Source: Dermacentor variabilis
Lineage: Eukaryota; Arthropoda; Arachnida; Ixodida; Ixodidae
DNA: 64,000 bases
Direction of reading: 5' to 3'
Assembly: GCF_050947875.1 (NCBI RefSeq)
Contig: NC_134574.1
Location: 151,137,434 to 151,201,433 of the forward strand
The notes under the pieces were generated by a model. It had not been told where the DNA came from and did no database searches. It saw nothing but the letters and a program-made list of their open reading frames with translations. Below, in pieces: positions 48,676 to 61,518 of this stretch. Numbering within the stretch: position 1 is the stretch's first letter; the number at the start of each line of letters is the position of its first letter. The position numbers and the translations under genes are program-made.

Positions 48676-51600
48676 CCAGACGCACTGCGAGTCTCTTGTA
48701 GCCCTCCGAACCCTCGACGCGTGGGCGGAGCATGCACTGCCGATACCAGGACAGCACGACGGCGGCGGCGCGATCATTCCTCGAGGCGTGTGTAAAGTAA
48801 CAGTGATAAAAGTACACAGTGATGAATCAAGTGAGTACGCGACTCGCAAAGAAAGTAACCATGGAGGTTCGTGTGCTCAGATCACAAAGCTTTACGTCCA
48901 GGGGTTCATTGTTCAATGCGTCACGTGATACAAGGTATTTCAGGCCTCCGCGAGTGAGAACTTTCGGTGGCTTCCGATATACCGCTTTTCAGACAAATAG
49001 TGATGCTTCGGCACTTCTAAAAGAAACTAGCCATGTGGCCAAATCGGCAAAATGACGCGCGGAAGAAAATTACAACACTCGCCAAGTTCGAAATCGCAAG
49101 GAAGATGATAGGGCTTAGTCATAACTTGGTACTTACGGAAATAATGGAAAATGAAAAGCAACGTCGAGCAAGCGTTCGTGTATTTTCGTTCATTCATATA
49201 ACATTGGCGTTTCTTTTCTTCTTCTTTTTTTTTTTTGCTGCGCCTTCAAGAGTGTCGCACATATCAAAGCCATGGAGTTGACTCATATATCTATCTATGT
49301 ATATGTATCGACTTGGAAGTAGTAATGTGATTCCCGCCACGCGACAAAATATTCGTGCACATTTCCCACTACGCCTAAAATAAGCATTAAAATAATTGAC
49401 ACCACGCGTGATAGGTAAATGCTCGCACATTTTCTGTTATCTAGGATAATACCACTGTAGACAGGACGTACAAAATAAAATATGAAAATAATCCACATAT
49501 TTAACAAACTGTCTGCATTTAGGAGTGGTCACGAATCATTCGAATGCGGGAATGCGAAAACCGTGATGTATTGGTTTATTTGTGTTTTGTTCGCACTTAC
49601 GTTTATTGAATCCTTTAAAACATCATGGACCTTATATTTGTGTGTGTGCAATATATGAAGAAAATCGTCGCCTGGATTTCTCAAGTGTATCTTTGCACAG
49701 CCGGTTCTAGCATAAAAAAGCTTCTTAATTTATCTATAATAACTAAAAAACGAAAATGCATAAAAGCTACGCGGATACCACTCTCACCACTCGTCAGTGT
49801 TTCGAAACTCGTAGCCGCAAGACATTTTTGATCTAATTACCGTGTTCCCTAGAATACAAAACATAAAAAAGACAAAGCCCGAACAGCTTCACTGGAAACA
49901 GGTCGGCACAGGCCAATTACGGATCATGCCGTACAAGTCTCAGAGAAAGGAGCCGGACATGCGTTGTTCAATCAAAGCTCGAAGTGGTCACAAGGAAAGA
50001 ACAGATATATGCCGTCATCTGTAACCCCCCCTCCCCCCCCCCTCGCGGCAATGATTCTGCAACGAGAGATGCCCTACGGGCCAACAATATTGCTCGCTGC
50101 ACGCAACGGTCACGCTCCCTTTGTATACACGCGCATGCTGTTTGCTCGGCTGTTAGTCATCCGAGCAGGCAGATGCCTCGTGCCACGATCATCGCGCACC
50201 CCTTTATGACATGCTCGACGAGCGGATCGAACTAAGAGTTAGAGACACGCGTAATTATGGCAGCCCCATCCAGCTCTCCTTTACGGGAATAGGAGGGGGG
50301 TGAGTGCGGAGCTGGGGAGGGGGGGGGGGGGCATCGGCGAGTATATACAAGAGGAACGTCCTGAAAGAGACCCAATAAGCAGCAGGACATAAGGGGTTGG
50401 CGAGTTTGATAACAGACGATTACGAGGGCAGCTCACCAGCGGCGAGTCGTAGCATCATAGGAACCCTCTTTGTCGAGAAGCGTGCCGCAATGTTGTGGCA
50501 AAGCGAAGACTTTGGCCATTGGTCTGATCACTCGTGACGGCTTGTGTCGTTCACTCGTTCACTCCTCGAACTGTAGCGAAATCAGGCACTAGAAGGCATT
50601 GGTGGACTTGTTGGTTAGCTATTGGCTGTTCGGATCACACGTACCCAAACACAAAAAGTGACACACAAGCACGGAAATCAGCGCTTGTGTGAGTCGATTT
50701 CTCTGTTTGCACATGTGTGTAGAAGTTTGCACCCTCTATGAAAATATATTTAGCGCTGCTGGCAATGTTTTATAGTTGAAGATAAACGCTACTTGTCACA
50801 TGGCACGCTCTAATGCGTGTTTATTTGTAGAATGGTGTGTATACACGTGAGTGCCTACAATAACACTATGTTCAGTAGTGAAAGCTGCATCCTCCTTATT
50901 ATAGTACAAGATGTATATATTCTAACTCAAGTGGCAGAACTTCTCGGGTAGCCCTACCCCGCATGCAAGCATCAATACTGATCTGATCTTGTCTCTGTAT
51001 ATGTATTGTAAAGAAAATTTATAACAAATCATAATCACACAAACCTAAACTTCGCCAAGCACATTTTTATGGAAGTGTACTGCTTCTACAGCAAGTGCTC
51101 CAGCAGCTCCTGTAGCGAGAACTTCTAGAAGTAAATAATTTCTGTTTTAATAAATTATTGCAAGCGAACACGTGATTATACGTTGAAATATTTATGTTGT
51201 CAAGAAGAATCGTGAAATGTACTATTAAAGATAGAAAATATCGTCCCTTTGTTCTTACTTCCCGAGAAGGTAAGTTGGCAACAATATTGTAGATGACTGC
51301 AGAAGAAAATAACATAAAATAGGTTTCGTATAAAACCTTAGAGCCCCATTGTACGGAGAGATTAAGAGAATGTGAGAGGACTGAACGCGGTGCGCTAAAC
51401 ATCAATGATTTCTCCGATGCCTCTCGTCCCTATTTGCGCGGGAATTTCATGAAATTAAAAGTTTCATGTTTCTCTTTAATGGCATGCGAAAAAACAAACA
51501 AACAATGTGTTCTCACGCGTGTTGTTTTGGTCAGTCTAGCTCTGTTAACAGTTACATTTTAAAAGTCACGTGTTGACAACCACATTTTAGCGGACAATTT

Positions 51601-54600
51601 TTTTCTAGGTTTCAAGTCATTGGAGTATCCTTTTAGGTAAGAAAATAAAAACATGGATTGCGAACTGTACTAAACAAAACTACATGATACAACATTCGAG
51701 CTTCTATTTCTGCTGAAAATACACAACGCACAGCCATGCTTCATTGCCCATACTAACACCTCGAATAGTAGGGGAGCCTAAACCATTTTTTTTTTTCTGA
51801 AGTAGCCCGCTACACACATTACCACTGACCTGCCTCCCTGAGGAAGCAAGCGGGCTCACCATAATCGGGAGACCTAAATGCAGCTACGGGCCGTGGGCTG
51901 GAGGATGTCGTTCCCTGCGTCAAGGGATTCCTCAGCAAAGTCAATTTGGGGAATTGAAAGTCAAGCTTCGGCCGTCAATCTTGATCGGCATGCCGACATG
52001 GTCTGAATGGTGCGTAAAATGTGGACCCATGGGTCCTCTAAATACGCTGCCCACCCTCCCTCCTTACCCTCCCCCCCTCTCCCCCTCCCCCAGCCCAAGG
52101 GCAGATCCCCAGACTTTTCGCCTCCGTTCACGGCCGCTGACCACCACATTCTCCTCACGTACTCGAGCATCCTCGCTCTCCCAGACACCTCTCGTTCTCC
52201 TTCGCCCGAAACGTCCTTTCTGTCCCGTGATCGAAGCAGCAAGACAGGAAAGAGAAAAAGGGAAACGTCATCTTTTTCTACCCCTGCGCAGGCTGGTCTT
52301 TCGATTGCACTCGTGGGCGTGGAAAATCGAATTAGCCCCAAAATATCCCCAGGAATGCTACGGTTAAGCGGGGACAAAGCCCTGACTGAGTGTCCCTGAT
52401 GACTGTCTGCGGAAAACCTGACACACATTTTTAGCATAGCGGCTAGTTATAGAAACTGTAAAAAAAAAGAAGGAGGGGTGGAGGTGTATGGGGGAGGTGT
52501 AGCTGGGGTGGGTGTTTTTCACTTCCACCTGAGGAAAGTTCTGATGACTGCTTTCTTTCCTCTTTTCTTTTGGAGTTAGGGCGTGGTGGAGTGAGCGGGG
52601 GATGAAGGATGGGGTAGGAGAAGGGGGGACGTTCAAAAGAAACCGTGCCTGCGTATTAAGGGAAAACAGCGCAAACACGCAACGAATTCAAGCTGTGGTC
52701 ACCACCACCGCGCCACTGTTTTCTATTTGCACTCTAGGTGTGTGACGTAATATACGGGCGTGTGCGAGTGTTCGAAATTTCAAGTACCCGCGAATAGTCC
52801 TCGCTTTCGATCGATATTTGATTCTGGAATTTATTATTCGAAGAAATCGAATATTCGCGTTTTTTTCTTCTTCGAGTAAATAAGGAAAAAAAAAACACTT
52901 ATTCTAGTCTCGAAGAAAAAGAACAACGGATGCGAGGGCTGTTCCGAGTGATTATGCCGCAGGATATCAGAGGCGGTTGAAAAGGGACACACACCACTTC
53001 CTGACTCAAAATGTGGAGCACATAACTGCTGTTCAAATCATTTCTTGTCATCCAATAACTGGTTTATTGGATGTGGGACTTATTGTTCTTTTTTCTTTTC
53101 TATAGGACTTCATTAGCTGGGCTTTACGTTCTGATGCTGCTGTCGACTGCATATCTGGAACGCTTCCGCGCGAGGTATGCGACCATTCAGGACATCGTTC
53201 CTGTCGCACGACGCTTGTTTGAACATGTCTAATGTTTTACGTATTGTTTCTCTATTTTTGGATGCTTTTCTAAAAATAGACGAGACGCTTTCTTTAAGGA
53301 AGCGCACATTCAGTAATTGCGCCGCTGTAATTAAGAATTAAATTCGACGCTTCTTGGTAACGTAGTTACATCGGTTCTGGGAGAAAGCCGTTTAACGCAG
53401 TGGGGCATTACTGCTACTGTGAGCGCTGCCACTCCATCTTATATGGCCATCACCGTCGTAGCCGGAAGGGTGCCTTCGGATAAGGTCTGCGGCAGTAGTC
53501 TGTTTTAATAGCGCTCAAAAGAACGTCGCTTTTAACGCTTCTGATTAAAAAAGTTAAGCCGACGGTTGAATAATAAGGGTATTTCTACCATTTATTTGAA
53601 AGTTGCCTTTTTTTGCTATGTTACTTGTTGAAAACATGGCCAGAAAAGTAGAACCACGATGGTGGTTGTATGAGATGGCATATACGTACACAAAGCTATC
53701 AAGGGCGACAAAGTTTATACGATATCTTGGGTCGCTGCGTTAAGCTCATCACGTATTCGTTGATTTTGTATAGAATGTAGGTGCCCGTGCCTTCTGCGTT
53801 TGTATCACTACAAACTTACGTAGCGAGTCTCTATCACATCCAGTGTGTACACTGCAGGTATGGAACATCATTTTATATATGTGACACTTAGTTTATGTGT
53901 GACTGTGCGTTTCCGTGGGTCTATGTGGTTACGTGTTAGTGAGTGAAGACTCGGACACTACTTCCGTGCATATATACAATGCTTCGTCCTGACGGAATTG
54001 TGCTGTGATTGCGACTCGGTGTTCGGAACGACTATCGTTGAAATAAACTTTTTCTGGACCTACACCTCTACAGCGTGTCTGAACTCTGAGCGTTTTTCAC
54101 TCCTTAATTATGTTAGACGAAAACCAAGGGAATGCTTAACCGCTGTTGTAGAGAAAACGTACTTCGGGCAGTTTGTATTCTGCTGCCCTGTGTGACACGT
54201 ACGTTTGTCACGTTGCGCGTCAATAGCTCGTTGCAGTTTCTTCTTGGTTCGTTTCCTTTTTTTTTCCATTTGTCCAATTCAGAGTTGGTCTGTCGGGCGG
54301 CGCTCGGGCAACCATGCATGTGCGGCGGGTTCGCGTTCTCATTCTTGTCCGCTAGCTGCAGGCTGTTTGCTCTGCCATACCTGTCGCACTTCCGTGATCT
54401 CGCCTGCTATTTTCCTGGCAGTCAAACTCGCGCATCTTATTAGCGGGCGCACACGCGTACAAGTTCAAGCTTTCTGCGCACCTCTGTTATGCCACAGCAG
54501 TGACGGGCTTCATCGCCACATTCAGGGGGAGGCCATACTCTGATGCCGACGTCCTCGCTAGCCGCGTTGCGAACACAGCTTCCCCTTGTTCCCTCGTGGT

Positions 54601-55094
54601 AAGCCGGGGATGCATAGGCGTGTGCCTCTCATCAATGAACCTCTTTGATGCCAACTTGCATCACTGGGAACGTGCCGCTTGGAACCTGCCGAGCTACCAT
54701 GGAGAGAAAGATCGCTTAAACCTACTCGATGCTGAGCGGAATCGAGCCCATGTCCCAAGGGTTCCTCAAAGAGAGCAACCCGGAGCTTGAGGAGCCTGCG
54801 CCGGAAATTCACTGCTTATGTGCCGCTGTTCAATGAGCTTCTCGCCAACTTTGGTCACTGAGTATATGTGCCAGTGAGTGTGCGGCAAGCGAGAGAACGA
54901 TTCCCAGCGTTCGCGGGCACCGGACCACCAGGCTTCTCACGCCGTGCGTCGTGTCAGTTTAACCTTGTTATACGTTGTTGAAAAGTTATATGCGAGTGTA
55001 TGCTTGCGTTCATTCAGGCGTTTGCAAAGGTGTGAACTTCTGTGTATGTTATCTGATGTGTGCATGTCTTTTATTTATGCAGCTATATACATAT
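48676..55094. other. Long anonymous intergenic stretch
   Basis: No recognisable gene. Poly-C/G runs lie near 50025-50042 and 50319-50331, a T-rich run near 49225-49238, and a C-rich stretch at 52050-52100 that creates a 137-codon plus and a 158-codon minus frame. TTCGAATATTCG-like AT-rich motifs occur near 52840-52860. A frame of about 100 codons at 54132-54543 has no motif. Confidence 0.45.
55090..55094. repeat. Possible 5-bp target duplication (CATAT)
   Basis: CATAT abuts the outer end of the putative LTR; the same five bases occur at 56163-56167, where integrase homology has ended. Short enough to be coincidence. Confidence 0.25.
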
Positions 55095-55246
55095 TGTTAC
55101 GGGAAGGAAGAAGCGTTCGTCTATTTACAGGTAGCTTTTAATGGCTGAGCCAACAAGCGTAGAGCATCGATCTTGCTAAAACACTTCTTCGTCGTCTCCA
55201 AGACCACCATCAGCGTCGTCTTCTTTCCACATTACCGACTGTGACA
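55095..55246 (-). repeat. Putative short 3' LTR of the Ty3/gypsy remnant
   Basis: Read on the minus strand, this runs from TGTCACAGTCGG to TTCCCGTAACA. The ends form an imperfect TGTYAC/GTAACA inverted pair typical of LTRs, and a purine-rich GACGGGGGTGA (complement of 55247-55257) immediately precedes it like a polypurine tract. At 152 bp it is short. The integrase frame runs about 37 bp into it. With no second LTR to align, the boundaries are inferred. Confidence 0.5.
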
Positions 55247-56145
55247 TCACCCCCGTCGGAAAAAGCACCTGATTGGTGCGGCTCATCGGTCGAAGAAAGG
55301 TAAGGTTTGAGACGGCTGACGTGGATGATGTCAGAGAGGGGTGAAGGCACCGTGGCATTCAGCGGAGACACTTCATATGTGACAGGGGTCACCTGGCGAA
55401 GGATGCGGTAAGGGCCATAGTATCGCGAGAGTAATTTCTCGGAAAGACCAACATGCCGAGCTGGATACCATACTAGCACAAGAGCGCCTGGTTCGTAGTT
55501 CACGTCGTGATGGCGCTTGTCGTAACGGTACTTCTGGCGTGTCTGGGAAGCAGACAGACGAATGCGGGCAATCTGGCGTGCTTGGGTCGCTGTGGCTATT
55601 ACATCCCGAGTGTACTCTGTCGGCGAGTCGAGCGTGGTCGAGAGGAGTGTCTCGAAAGGCAAAGTCGGCTCACGGCCGAAGAGGAGATAGAAGGGTGAAT
55701 AGCCAGCTGTGTCGTGGCGCGAGGAATTGTAGGCGAACGTGACAAATGGTAGAGCAATGTCCCAGTCGCGGTGATCGGAGGAAACATACATTGCGAGCAT
55801 GTCCGTTAATGTGCGGTTCAGGCGTTCGGTAAGACCGTTAGTTTGAGGATGGTAAGCGGTAGTAAGTTTATGTTTAGTAGCACATGATCGAAGTAGGTCG
55901 TCTATGACTTTGGCAAGAAAGTATCTGCCACGATCGGTGAGAAGTTGACGAGGTGCACCGTGGTGCAAGATAACGTCGTGAAGCAAGAAATCAGCGACGT
56001 CTGTAGCGCAGCTGGTCGGTAGGGCTCTAGTAATGGCATAGCGAGTTGTATAGTCCGTAGCGACGGCAATCCACCTATTTCCGTCCTCGGATATAGGGAA
56101 TGGTCCAAGGAGATCAAGGCCAACGCGAAAAAAAGGGTCGGCCAC
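55210..56145 (-). CDS. Ty3/gypsy integrase, truncated pol
   Basis: Integrase inserts the element cDNA into chromosomal DNA. Numbering starts at the GTG at 56143-56145, which is only the first codon of the homologous part. The catalytic D,D-35-E triad is intact: D11 in GLDLLGPFP, D71 in LLTDRGRYF and E107 in NGLTERLNRTL. Downstream are the conserved YNSSRHDTAGYSPF and LLFGREPTLPFE segments, then a GPY/F-type module (SRYYGPYRILRQVTPVTYEV) and the IIHVSRLKPY ending. The N-terminal HHCC zinc finger is missing. About 311 codons are uninterrupted. The stop falls inside the putative LTR. As it is cut off from the rest of pol, it should be inactive. Confidence 0.9.
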   Translation of the reverse strand: MADPFFRVGLDLLGPFPISEDGNRWIAVATDYTTRYAITRALPTSCATDVADFLLHDVILHHGAPRQLLTDRGRYFLAKVIDDLLRSCATKHKLTTAYHPQTNGLTERLNRTLTDMLAMYVSSDHRDWDIALPFVTFAYNSSRHDTAGYSPFYLLFGREPTLPFETLLSTTLDSPTEYTRDVIATATQARQIARIRLSASQTRQKYRYDKRHHDVNYEPGALVLVWYPARHVGLSEKLLSRYYGPYRILRQVTPVTYEVSPLNATVPSPLSDIIHVSRLKPYLSSTDEPHQSGAFSDGGDVTVGNVERRRR

Positions 56146-56162
56146 ACATGTTTGCGCGTATT

Positions 56163-59100
56163 CATATGCCTTGTTCAGACGGTGGCTTCCTGCTATGGTA
56201 TGCAGAATTTTGCGCTTGTGTTTCTTTTTCTAACTATATTCATCATTTTTAGGAGTTATGTCATTTTATTTAGCTTGGAATACAACTAAGAGTAGCTGGT
56301 GCTACCTAAACGTGCCAGTATCTCTCACATCAATAAAGGACCAACTGTTCATTATTTCTTCTTTCTCGCTATATATATATATATACTTCAACTTCTTCCT
56401 TGTACCCTTCCTTATTGTTTATTTTTCACTTCTGATATCCTGCTTCCAATGTTTTTTTTTAGTTTTTTGATTTACTTCATTCTACTATATGGCCTTTGTA
56501 TATACTATGCCCAAGCTTCACGGTATAGATCTGTTCGCATATAATATTTTGGGATGCTGCAACGACTAACAAAATAGTGCAACGAGAGAGACGGAAAGCA
56601 TTTACTGAAAGCTGCAGATGTTAGCCTAATGTAATGCCTCACGTGATACTTCAGATGATTTCGGTGAAGATTTTAAGAAAGGAATAGACCACAAGAACTT
56701 GAAACGCAAGGTACGAACAACGAGAACAAATTAATCAATGAACTCAAGAAATAAAAAAAAGTATAGAATGCTGGTGAAAAGAGTAAGCATAAAAAAGGGA
56801 AAAAATAAGAACACCCTAAAAAGCGATAGTTAAGCGGCGCAAATAGCACAGGGAGTTATTAAGAAATTGGTCTGTAGTCCTCGTCCATGCGCCAAGTGCC
56901 TGACACACTGGTATATTGTTGTTTCTTTATCCACTAAATATATTTTCTTTTTAACGTTCTCTTTTTCTCTTTCACTCACGCAAGACTTTAGTGAGCAACA
57001 CCTTGTGTGCTAGAGTGCTTTAAATAGAATACTTGCGCACGTAGAGTTGCTTACATTATTTACAGGCACTTTGTTGTTGCACGATCTGCGCCGTTTGTAA
57101 AAACGTCCGACACAAGCACCTCCGAGACTTTCTCTACTTAAAGTTGTCGCGCATTTATTTCGTTACATTGAACTTCGGCCGAAGAACGCCGCCATTTACT
57201 TAGCTGCATGTAAATTTTACAACAGCGAGTCTTACGGAAGCTGGCGTTCGACTCAATGCAGTTTTGCTACTTCTTCCCGCAGACTCGTCCACAAAGAGCT
57301 AATGCGTGTTCCCCACGACGAAAGCTTTTCCATTAAGATTGAATAAGACAATCAATAGGCGTCCCCGCCGACACAAATCTGCATTTATATTAAACGAAAA
57401 CACTTCACAAAATACAGGAGGGGGGGGAGAAACGTAAACCTCCATGAAAAGAAAGCTTCGTCGCGTTCTAAAACAAAGAGCTGTGGAAATTTGCCGCAAC
57501 TACATTTTGTGTCTGTTTCTTTCGTTAGGCCTAAGCACGCCGGAAGGGTTTGATTCCCGAATCGTAGGTGAAACTATGGAACAATCCGATCTCTTCTATT
57601 TATACAGGGTCGCACGCATGCTCGAAGGGGATTCCCGGTTGGGCTGTTTGCATAGTTGAGAGGTTTGAACTCCTCTCGGTTTGAATGGCGCTCATACCAA
57701 TCCTAGTAAAAGAAAAACCCTCGTAAAAATGATAAAAAAAAAGACAGGGAGGAACACAACGCTCGAACTCCTCTGTTTCTATTTTAGGTGTTAGCGCTGT
57801 TTGCGCTTGTTCATTTATTTATTATATCAAGTGGAAAGAACGGGAAAAGTACAAGTATATAGAATGCTTTCGAATAAGTCGCCGTGCGTTGGCTGTGTTT
57901 GGACTACGAACAATTGAGCTGCGGAATTTCGTTGTAGAGCGTTAACTAGTGATCAATAGAGTACGCGGCTGAACGCAATCAATATGTATGGTGAACTGAC
58001 AGAGAAGAGAAGTGAGGATGGCGGTAGAGATTTATGGAACTGTAGCTTTGATGATAAGCAAATATTGAAGGCGTTCGTTCTTGCAGAAGCTGATTGCGCG
58101 GTCATATGGCCGCTCGATGGCAGGAAGTGAAACCTAAAGAATCTCTGCGCTCATTCTAGTTATCACGGTCAATCTGTGTGCACTTTGATTTTGTATTGAC
58201 TGTGCCGTTTGATACTGTGTTTTGCGTCCTGTAAGGATGTGGTATTGAGTTTCAATTGGTTATGTCATTCTTTGTTCACTTGCACAGATACGCTTTCGCA
58301 CTATGTGGTCTTTTTCGATGCACCTTTCCCTCTTGAAGAAAGGCCCCTACGGCGATGCAGGAATCCTCTAAATAAAACAGATAAAAATAAATATGCTGGA
58401 ATCATACTACGGACGCATCTTGAAGCAGTAGTCCCGTATAAACGAAAGGTGAGAATCTAGTCCGAAATTTATGCATATTTTAGATTCGCCCACATTTCTT
58501 CGTGCTACTTTGTGCGTACTGTGCGTACTTCGTGCGTACTGAATGTATTCAGAAGAATAATGTCATATGGACTGTAAAAGAAAAAAAGAAGAACCATATG
58601 ACTGGCACGAAAGAAAGGTTTCTTTACAAAAAAAGAATAGATGTCAGACAAGGGAGAAAATGTGGAACTGTGAGGAGGTGAAGGTAGCTAGCACAGCGAA
58701 GTGTTCTCCGTGACGCCCGACAACCAAAGAAGCAAGGAAAATAGAAAGGATAGACAAATGCCTTCAAGCCATACATCTCCATACTGCAAAAAGGCTCGAA
58801 AGAAAGAAAGAAAGAAAGAAAGAAAGAGAAGAATTCGCTCGAAAATAAATCCAATTTCTCCTTTGAGCTTACCGCAAAACGACCGTAATAATGTGCTCAC
58901 GCGTACGTAACATCTGGGCTTCGAGTTCGCAAGACACAAAGCCGCCAGACACGCCACTGCAATCGACATCACGACACGGGCGAGAGCTTTATAGCACCCA
59001 GCAATTTCCGCGCAGCGCGATCGATTTCAAAAGATGATCTCAGCGGTGGAAAGGTGCTTCCGTGGTTTGGGCGCAGACGGCAAATCTCCCACACCGTAGA

Positions 59101-60084
59101 TGCTGGGGGACGACACGCCAAAAGCGGCTCGATGGCCACTCGGGCCCTGCTATGGGCAAACGAGACCGCGGCCATTGCCGTAATGACATAATATGAGCCT
59201 TTCACGATGAGGCGACACTTTAAGGTTAAGTGGCGTCATTTCACCGTTGTGGGCGTGCCAGCGTCAACCTCCTCCACATCTTTCCTCGCTTTTTTTTTCT
59301 GCTGGTGACCGGAAGAACACGGAAATATAACTGCACTGTAAGAAAGAAGTGAGCTCGGTGACTCTTACGAGGTTGTATGGCTGACTTCGTGATGTATCGT
59401 TAGAAGAAGCAAAGACATGACATTCTCTAAAGTACCGTTGTAAGTACATTTACGCATACGACTTCTACTGCGGCCGCAAGCCAATAAAGTAATGATGCCG
59501 GCTTCTGAAACCAAGAAAAGAAATGGACCAGGGAATAATTCAACTCGCATTGCGCTGCTGCTTTGTATTTGCGGATTTTTTGGGATAGTTCCCAACGGCC
59601 GGTTGGTCTTTAAAGACGGTAGGCCGACTGGTGATTGTCTGCGTAGTGACTTGGTGGCATTGGCCTGTAGATGCATGTGGAGGCATCTATGGTACACGCT
59701 GTGCTGCTTAAGTGGGTATATACTAATAAATAAATGATAAAATTATGAAATATCAATGCCAAATGTGCCGCAATCAACAGTAACTTTCTCTAGCTACCAA
59801 GCAAGAGTTCCTTTCATTACCACAGCTTTCGAGAATTAGCCGAGAACGGCATTCTAAATTAAGTCATTAGTGCTTTGGTAGAAGTGCGCTTTGTTCGTAG
59901 AATCAAATAATATTGTCCGCAACCGAACGGGAGTACTACACGATTTTAAAACAAGTGCTGAAGTATTTTTGTAGTGTTCTTTCCTTTCATTATTTTTTTT
60001 TTCTGCCGAAGGAAGCAGGACTCATTGAAAAACTATAGAATGTTCGAAATGATGCTTTCCTTTTTTTAAATCTTCTCTTGTTTT
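56163..60084. other. Anonymous AT-rich intergenic DNA
   Basis: Contains a short (TA)n near 56371-56386 and an (AAAG)n run at 58799-58826. A B-box-like GGGTTTGATTCCCG (57547-57560) has no matching A box. Frames of 60-110 codons show no domain. Confidence 0.45.
58799..58826. repeat. (GAAA)n microsatellite
   Basis: Seven units of a purine tetranucleotide. Confidence 0.9.
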
Positions 60085-60212
60085 CACTTATTTTCTTCCC
60101 CTTACCTCATCCCCTTGCGCTAAGTAGCCGACCGGACACTTAATCTGGTTAACCTCTCCACCCTTCACATCTTGTTTTCCTTCCTTCCTTACCCCTTCCT
60201 TTTATTTCTTTC
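60085..60212 (+). mobile_element. I-like LINE 3' UTR relic
   Basis: TTGCGCTAAGTAGCCGACCG, then ATCTGGTTAACCTCTCCACC and pyrimidine-rich CCTTCCTTCC units parallel the 3' UTR at 38548-38745. No coding sequence is attached. Confidence 0.6.
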
Positions 60213-61091
60213 TTTTTGTCGGCAAAGCTTTTTTTTATAGTGTTCGATCTGTGCCGTTGCTTTAAACGGACCGTTCTGGATTGTATTATGTTCAGCTGGG
60301 CTCGTAGATGGCAAGGGCGTAAACAGAACGACAAGCGCAACGCTTGTCCTCCTTCTGTCTGCGTGACTGACCACCTTTAACACTGCTAAATTTACAAACT
60401 TCAAAGAAATAAGTCTTGTTCTCCGCGGAGGCTTCGTACACCAGACAGGAGCACCGGACAAGTACACCAGTAACAGTTACGCTATACTAACAATTACACC
60501 AGTAACAGTTACTAGAACTAATTCCCTTTCACCTCGTAGACCCACCCTCAGGGTGTAGAAAATATGAAGATGAAGTTATCTTTGCGATCCCTCCCTTACA
60601 TTACTGACGGTGACCGCTGCTGTCTTCGCCGTAAGAGCACGCGGCTGCGAAAGCACTTACGATGGTTTCCATTAGATGATCGACGCAGGAGTAAAGCGGC
60701 CGCATAAAAGAATAATCTTAACCACTGCCTCCTCGTGTCGCACTTCTCTCAGCAAACACTCTCCTGCACCGCTCTTCCCCGGACAACGATGAAACATCGC
60801 CTTTCTCGTCACGACATCATCTGCGTCGAAATCTCGCGGTGTGCGTTCGGATGAAGCACACTTTGCATTTCGTCATAGCTTGTGAACTGTGCAGTGAATC
60901 AACATAAACGTTGAGATGTGCTCTCTGTGGTGCGTGAGTAGCAACTTTGCACGAGATTACACGCTGCATGGGATACGATAACAAAGGCAATTCTGCGGGT
61001 CGCCTTTAGCGTTATATCGTTAAATTACCAGCTTCGCGAAAGTTTCGCTTCTCATTGATTGCAACGTGTGCGTTGGATCTGTATATTTTTT
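60213..61091. other. Anonymous DNA with an 8-bp hairpin and a direct repeat
   Basis: GACAAGCG-CAA-CGCTTGTC lies near 60331-60349. ACACCAGTAACAGTTAC occurs twice, at 60464-60480 and 60496-60512. No gene was recognised. Confidence 0.5.
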
Positions 61092-61518
61092 TATGCGAAA
61101 GCATCAAATGGGCCACTCAGCGAAAAAGCTGGCGGCGTCTTTAGTACAAAAAAAAAAGAAAAATGGCACCTAACTTCCCATTGGCTGCGACGCCACTTGA
61201 CCACGCCCGTGACGCTGGCTCGCGCTTGTTGGTTCTGGTTGCCCGTACCGCTATGGTGTCTGAAGCATCCACATCACCGGCGACCGCAACCTCGGCAGTA
61301 ACAAAACGTGGCCGTCCACTCCAGTGCACCGCAAACGAGGTAAGGGTGCGGAAAAACGCAGCAAAACGAGCGAAGGGGCCAAGCAGCGAAATCCACCATC
61401 TTCGTTCATTCTCCCAAAACACGGCGTGCAGAACGAGCATTACCGCAAGCATTACTCGCAGCGCAAAACTCGAAGGACCACTCAGTAGCATTCAATTGGA
61501 CATTAATGCTTTCGCATT
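61092..61518 (+). mobile_element. Short element with near-palindromic ends and an AT-hook-like frame
   Basis: The left end ATGCGAAAGCATCAAATGG (core 61093-61104) and the right end AATGCTTTCGCATT (61505-61518) form an imperfect inverted pair; the right motif is identical to that of the element at 16862-17191. I recognise the 430-bp block as a recurrent tick repeat. The first half of the interior encodes a short peptide with an AT-hook core. No transposase is present. Confidence 0.55.
61253..61340 (+). CDS. AT-hook-like exon candidate inside the short element
   Basis: From the ATG at 61253 the frame encodes SEASTSPATATSAVTKRGRP, then a short segment (LQCTANE) ending at 61340, where GAGGTAAGGG provides a donor-like site (GT at 61341). 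KRGRP is the core of an AT-hook, a minor-groove DNA-binding motif. The frame continues through the donor to 61540, but the downstream part is less protein-like. Neither a partner exon nor a promoter is identified, so this may be a captured first exon of a host or transposon protein, or an artefact of the repeat. Confidence 0.25.

Larger units (their letters stand above)
55095..56162 (-). mobile_element. 5'-truncated Ty3/gypsy LTR retrotransposon
   Basis: Only the integrase part of pol and one probable LTR remain; gag, protease, reverse transcriptase and RNase H are absent. Homology ends near 56145, upstream of the first catalytic Asp block. CATAT occurs at both outer edges (55090-55094 and 56163-56167), which would be a normal 5-bp duplication for this superfamily, although truncated LTR elements do not usually keep one. 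Confidence 0.7.

Noticed and set aside
51954..52437. 137- and 158-codon frames on opposite strands
   Set aside because: They lie over a C-rich low-complexity stretch that suppresses stops on both strands; no motif is present.
57547..57560. tRNA B box (GGGTTTGATTCCCG) as a tRNA or SINE
   Set aside because: No A box at suitable distance and no SINE body landmarks.
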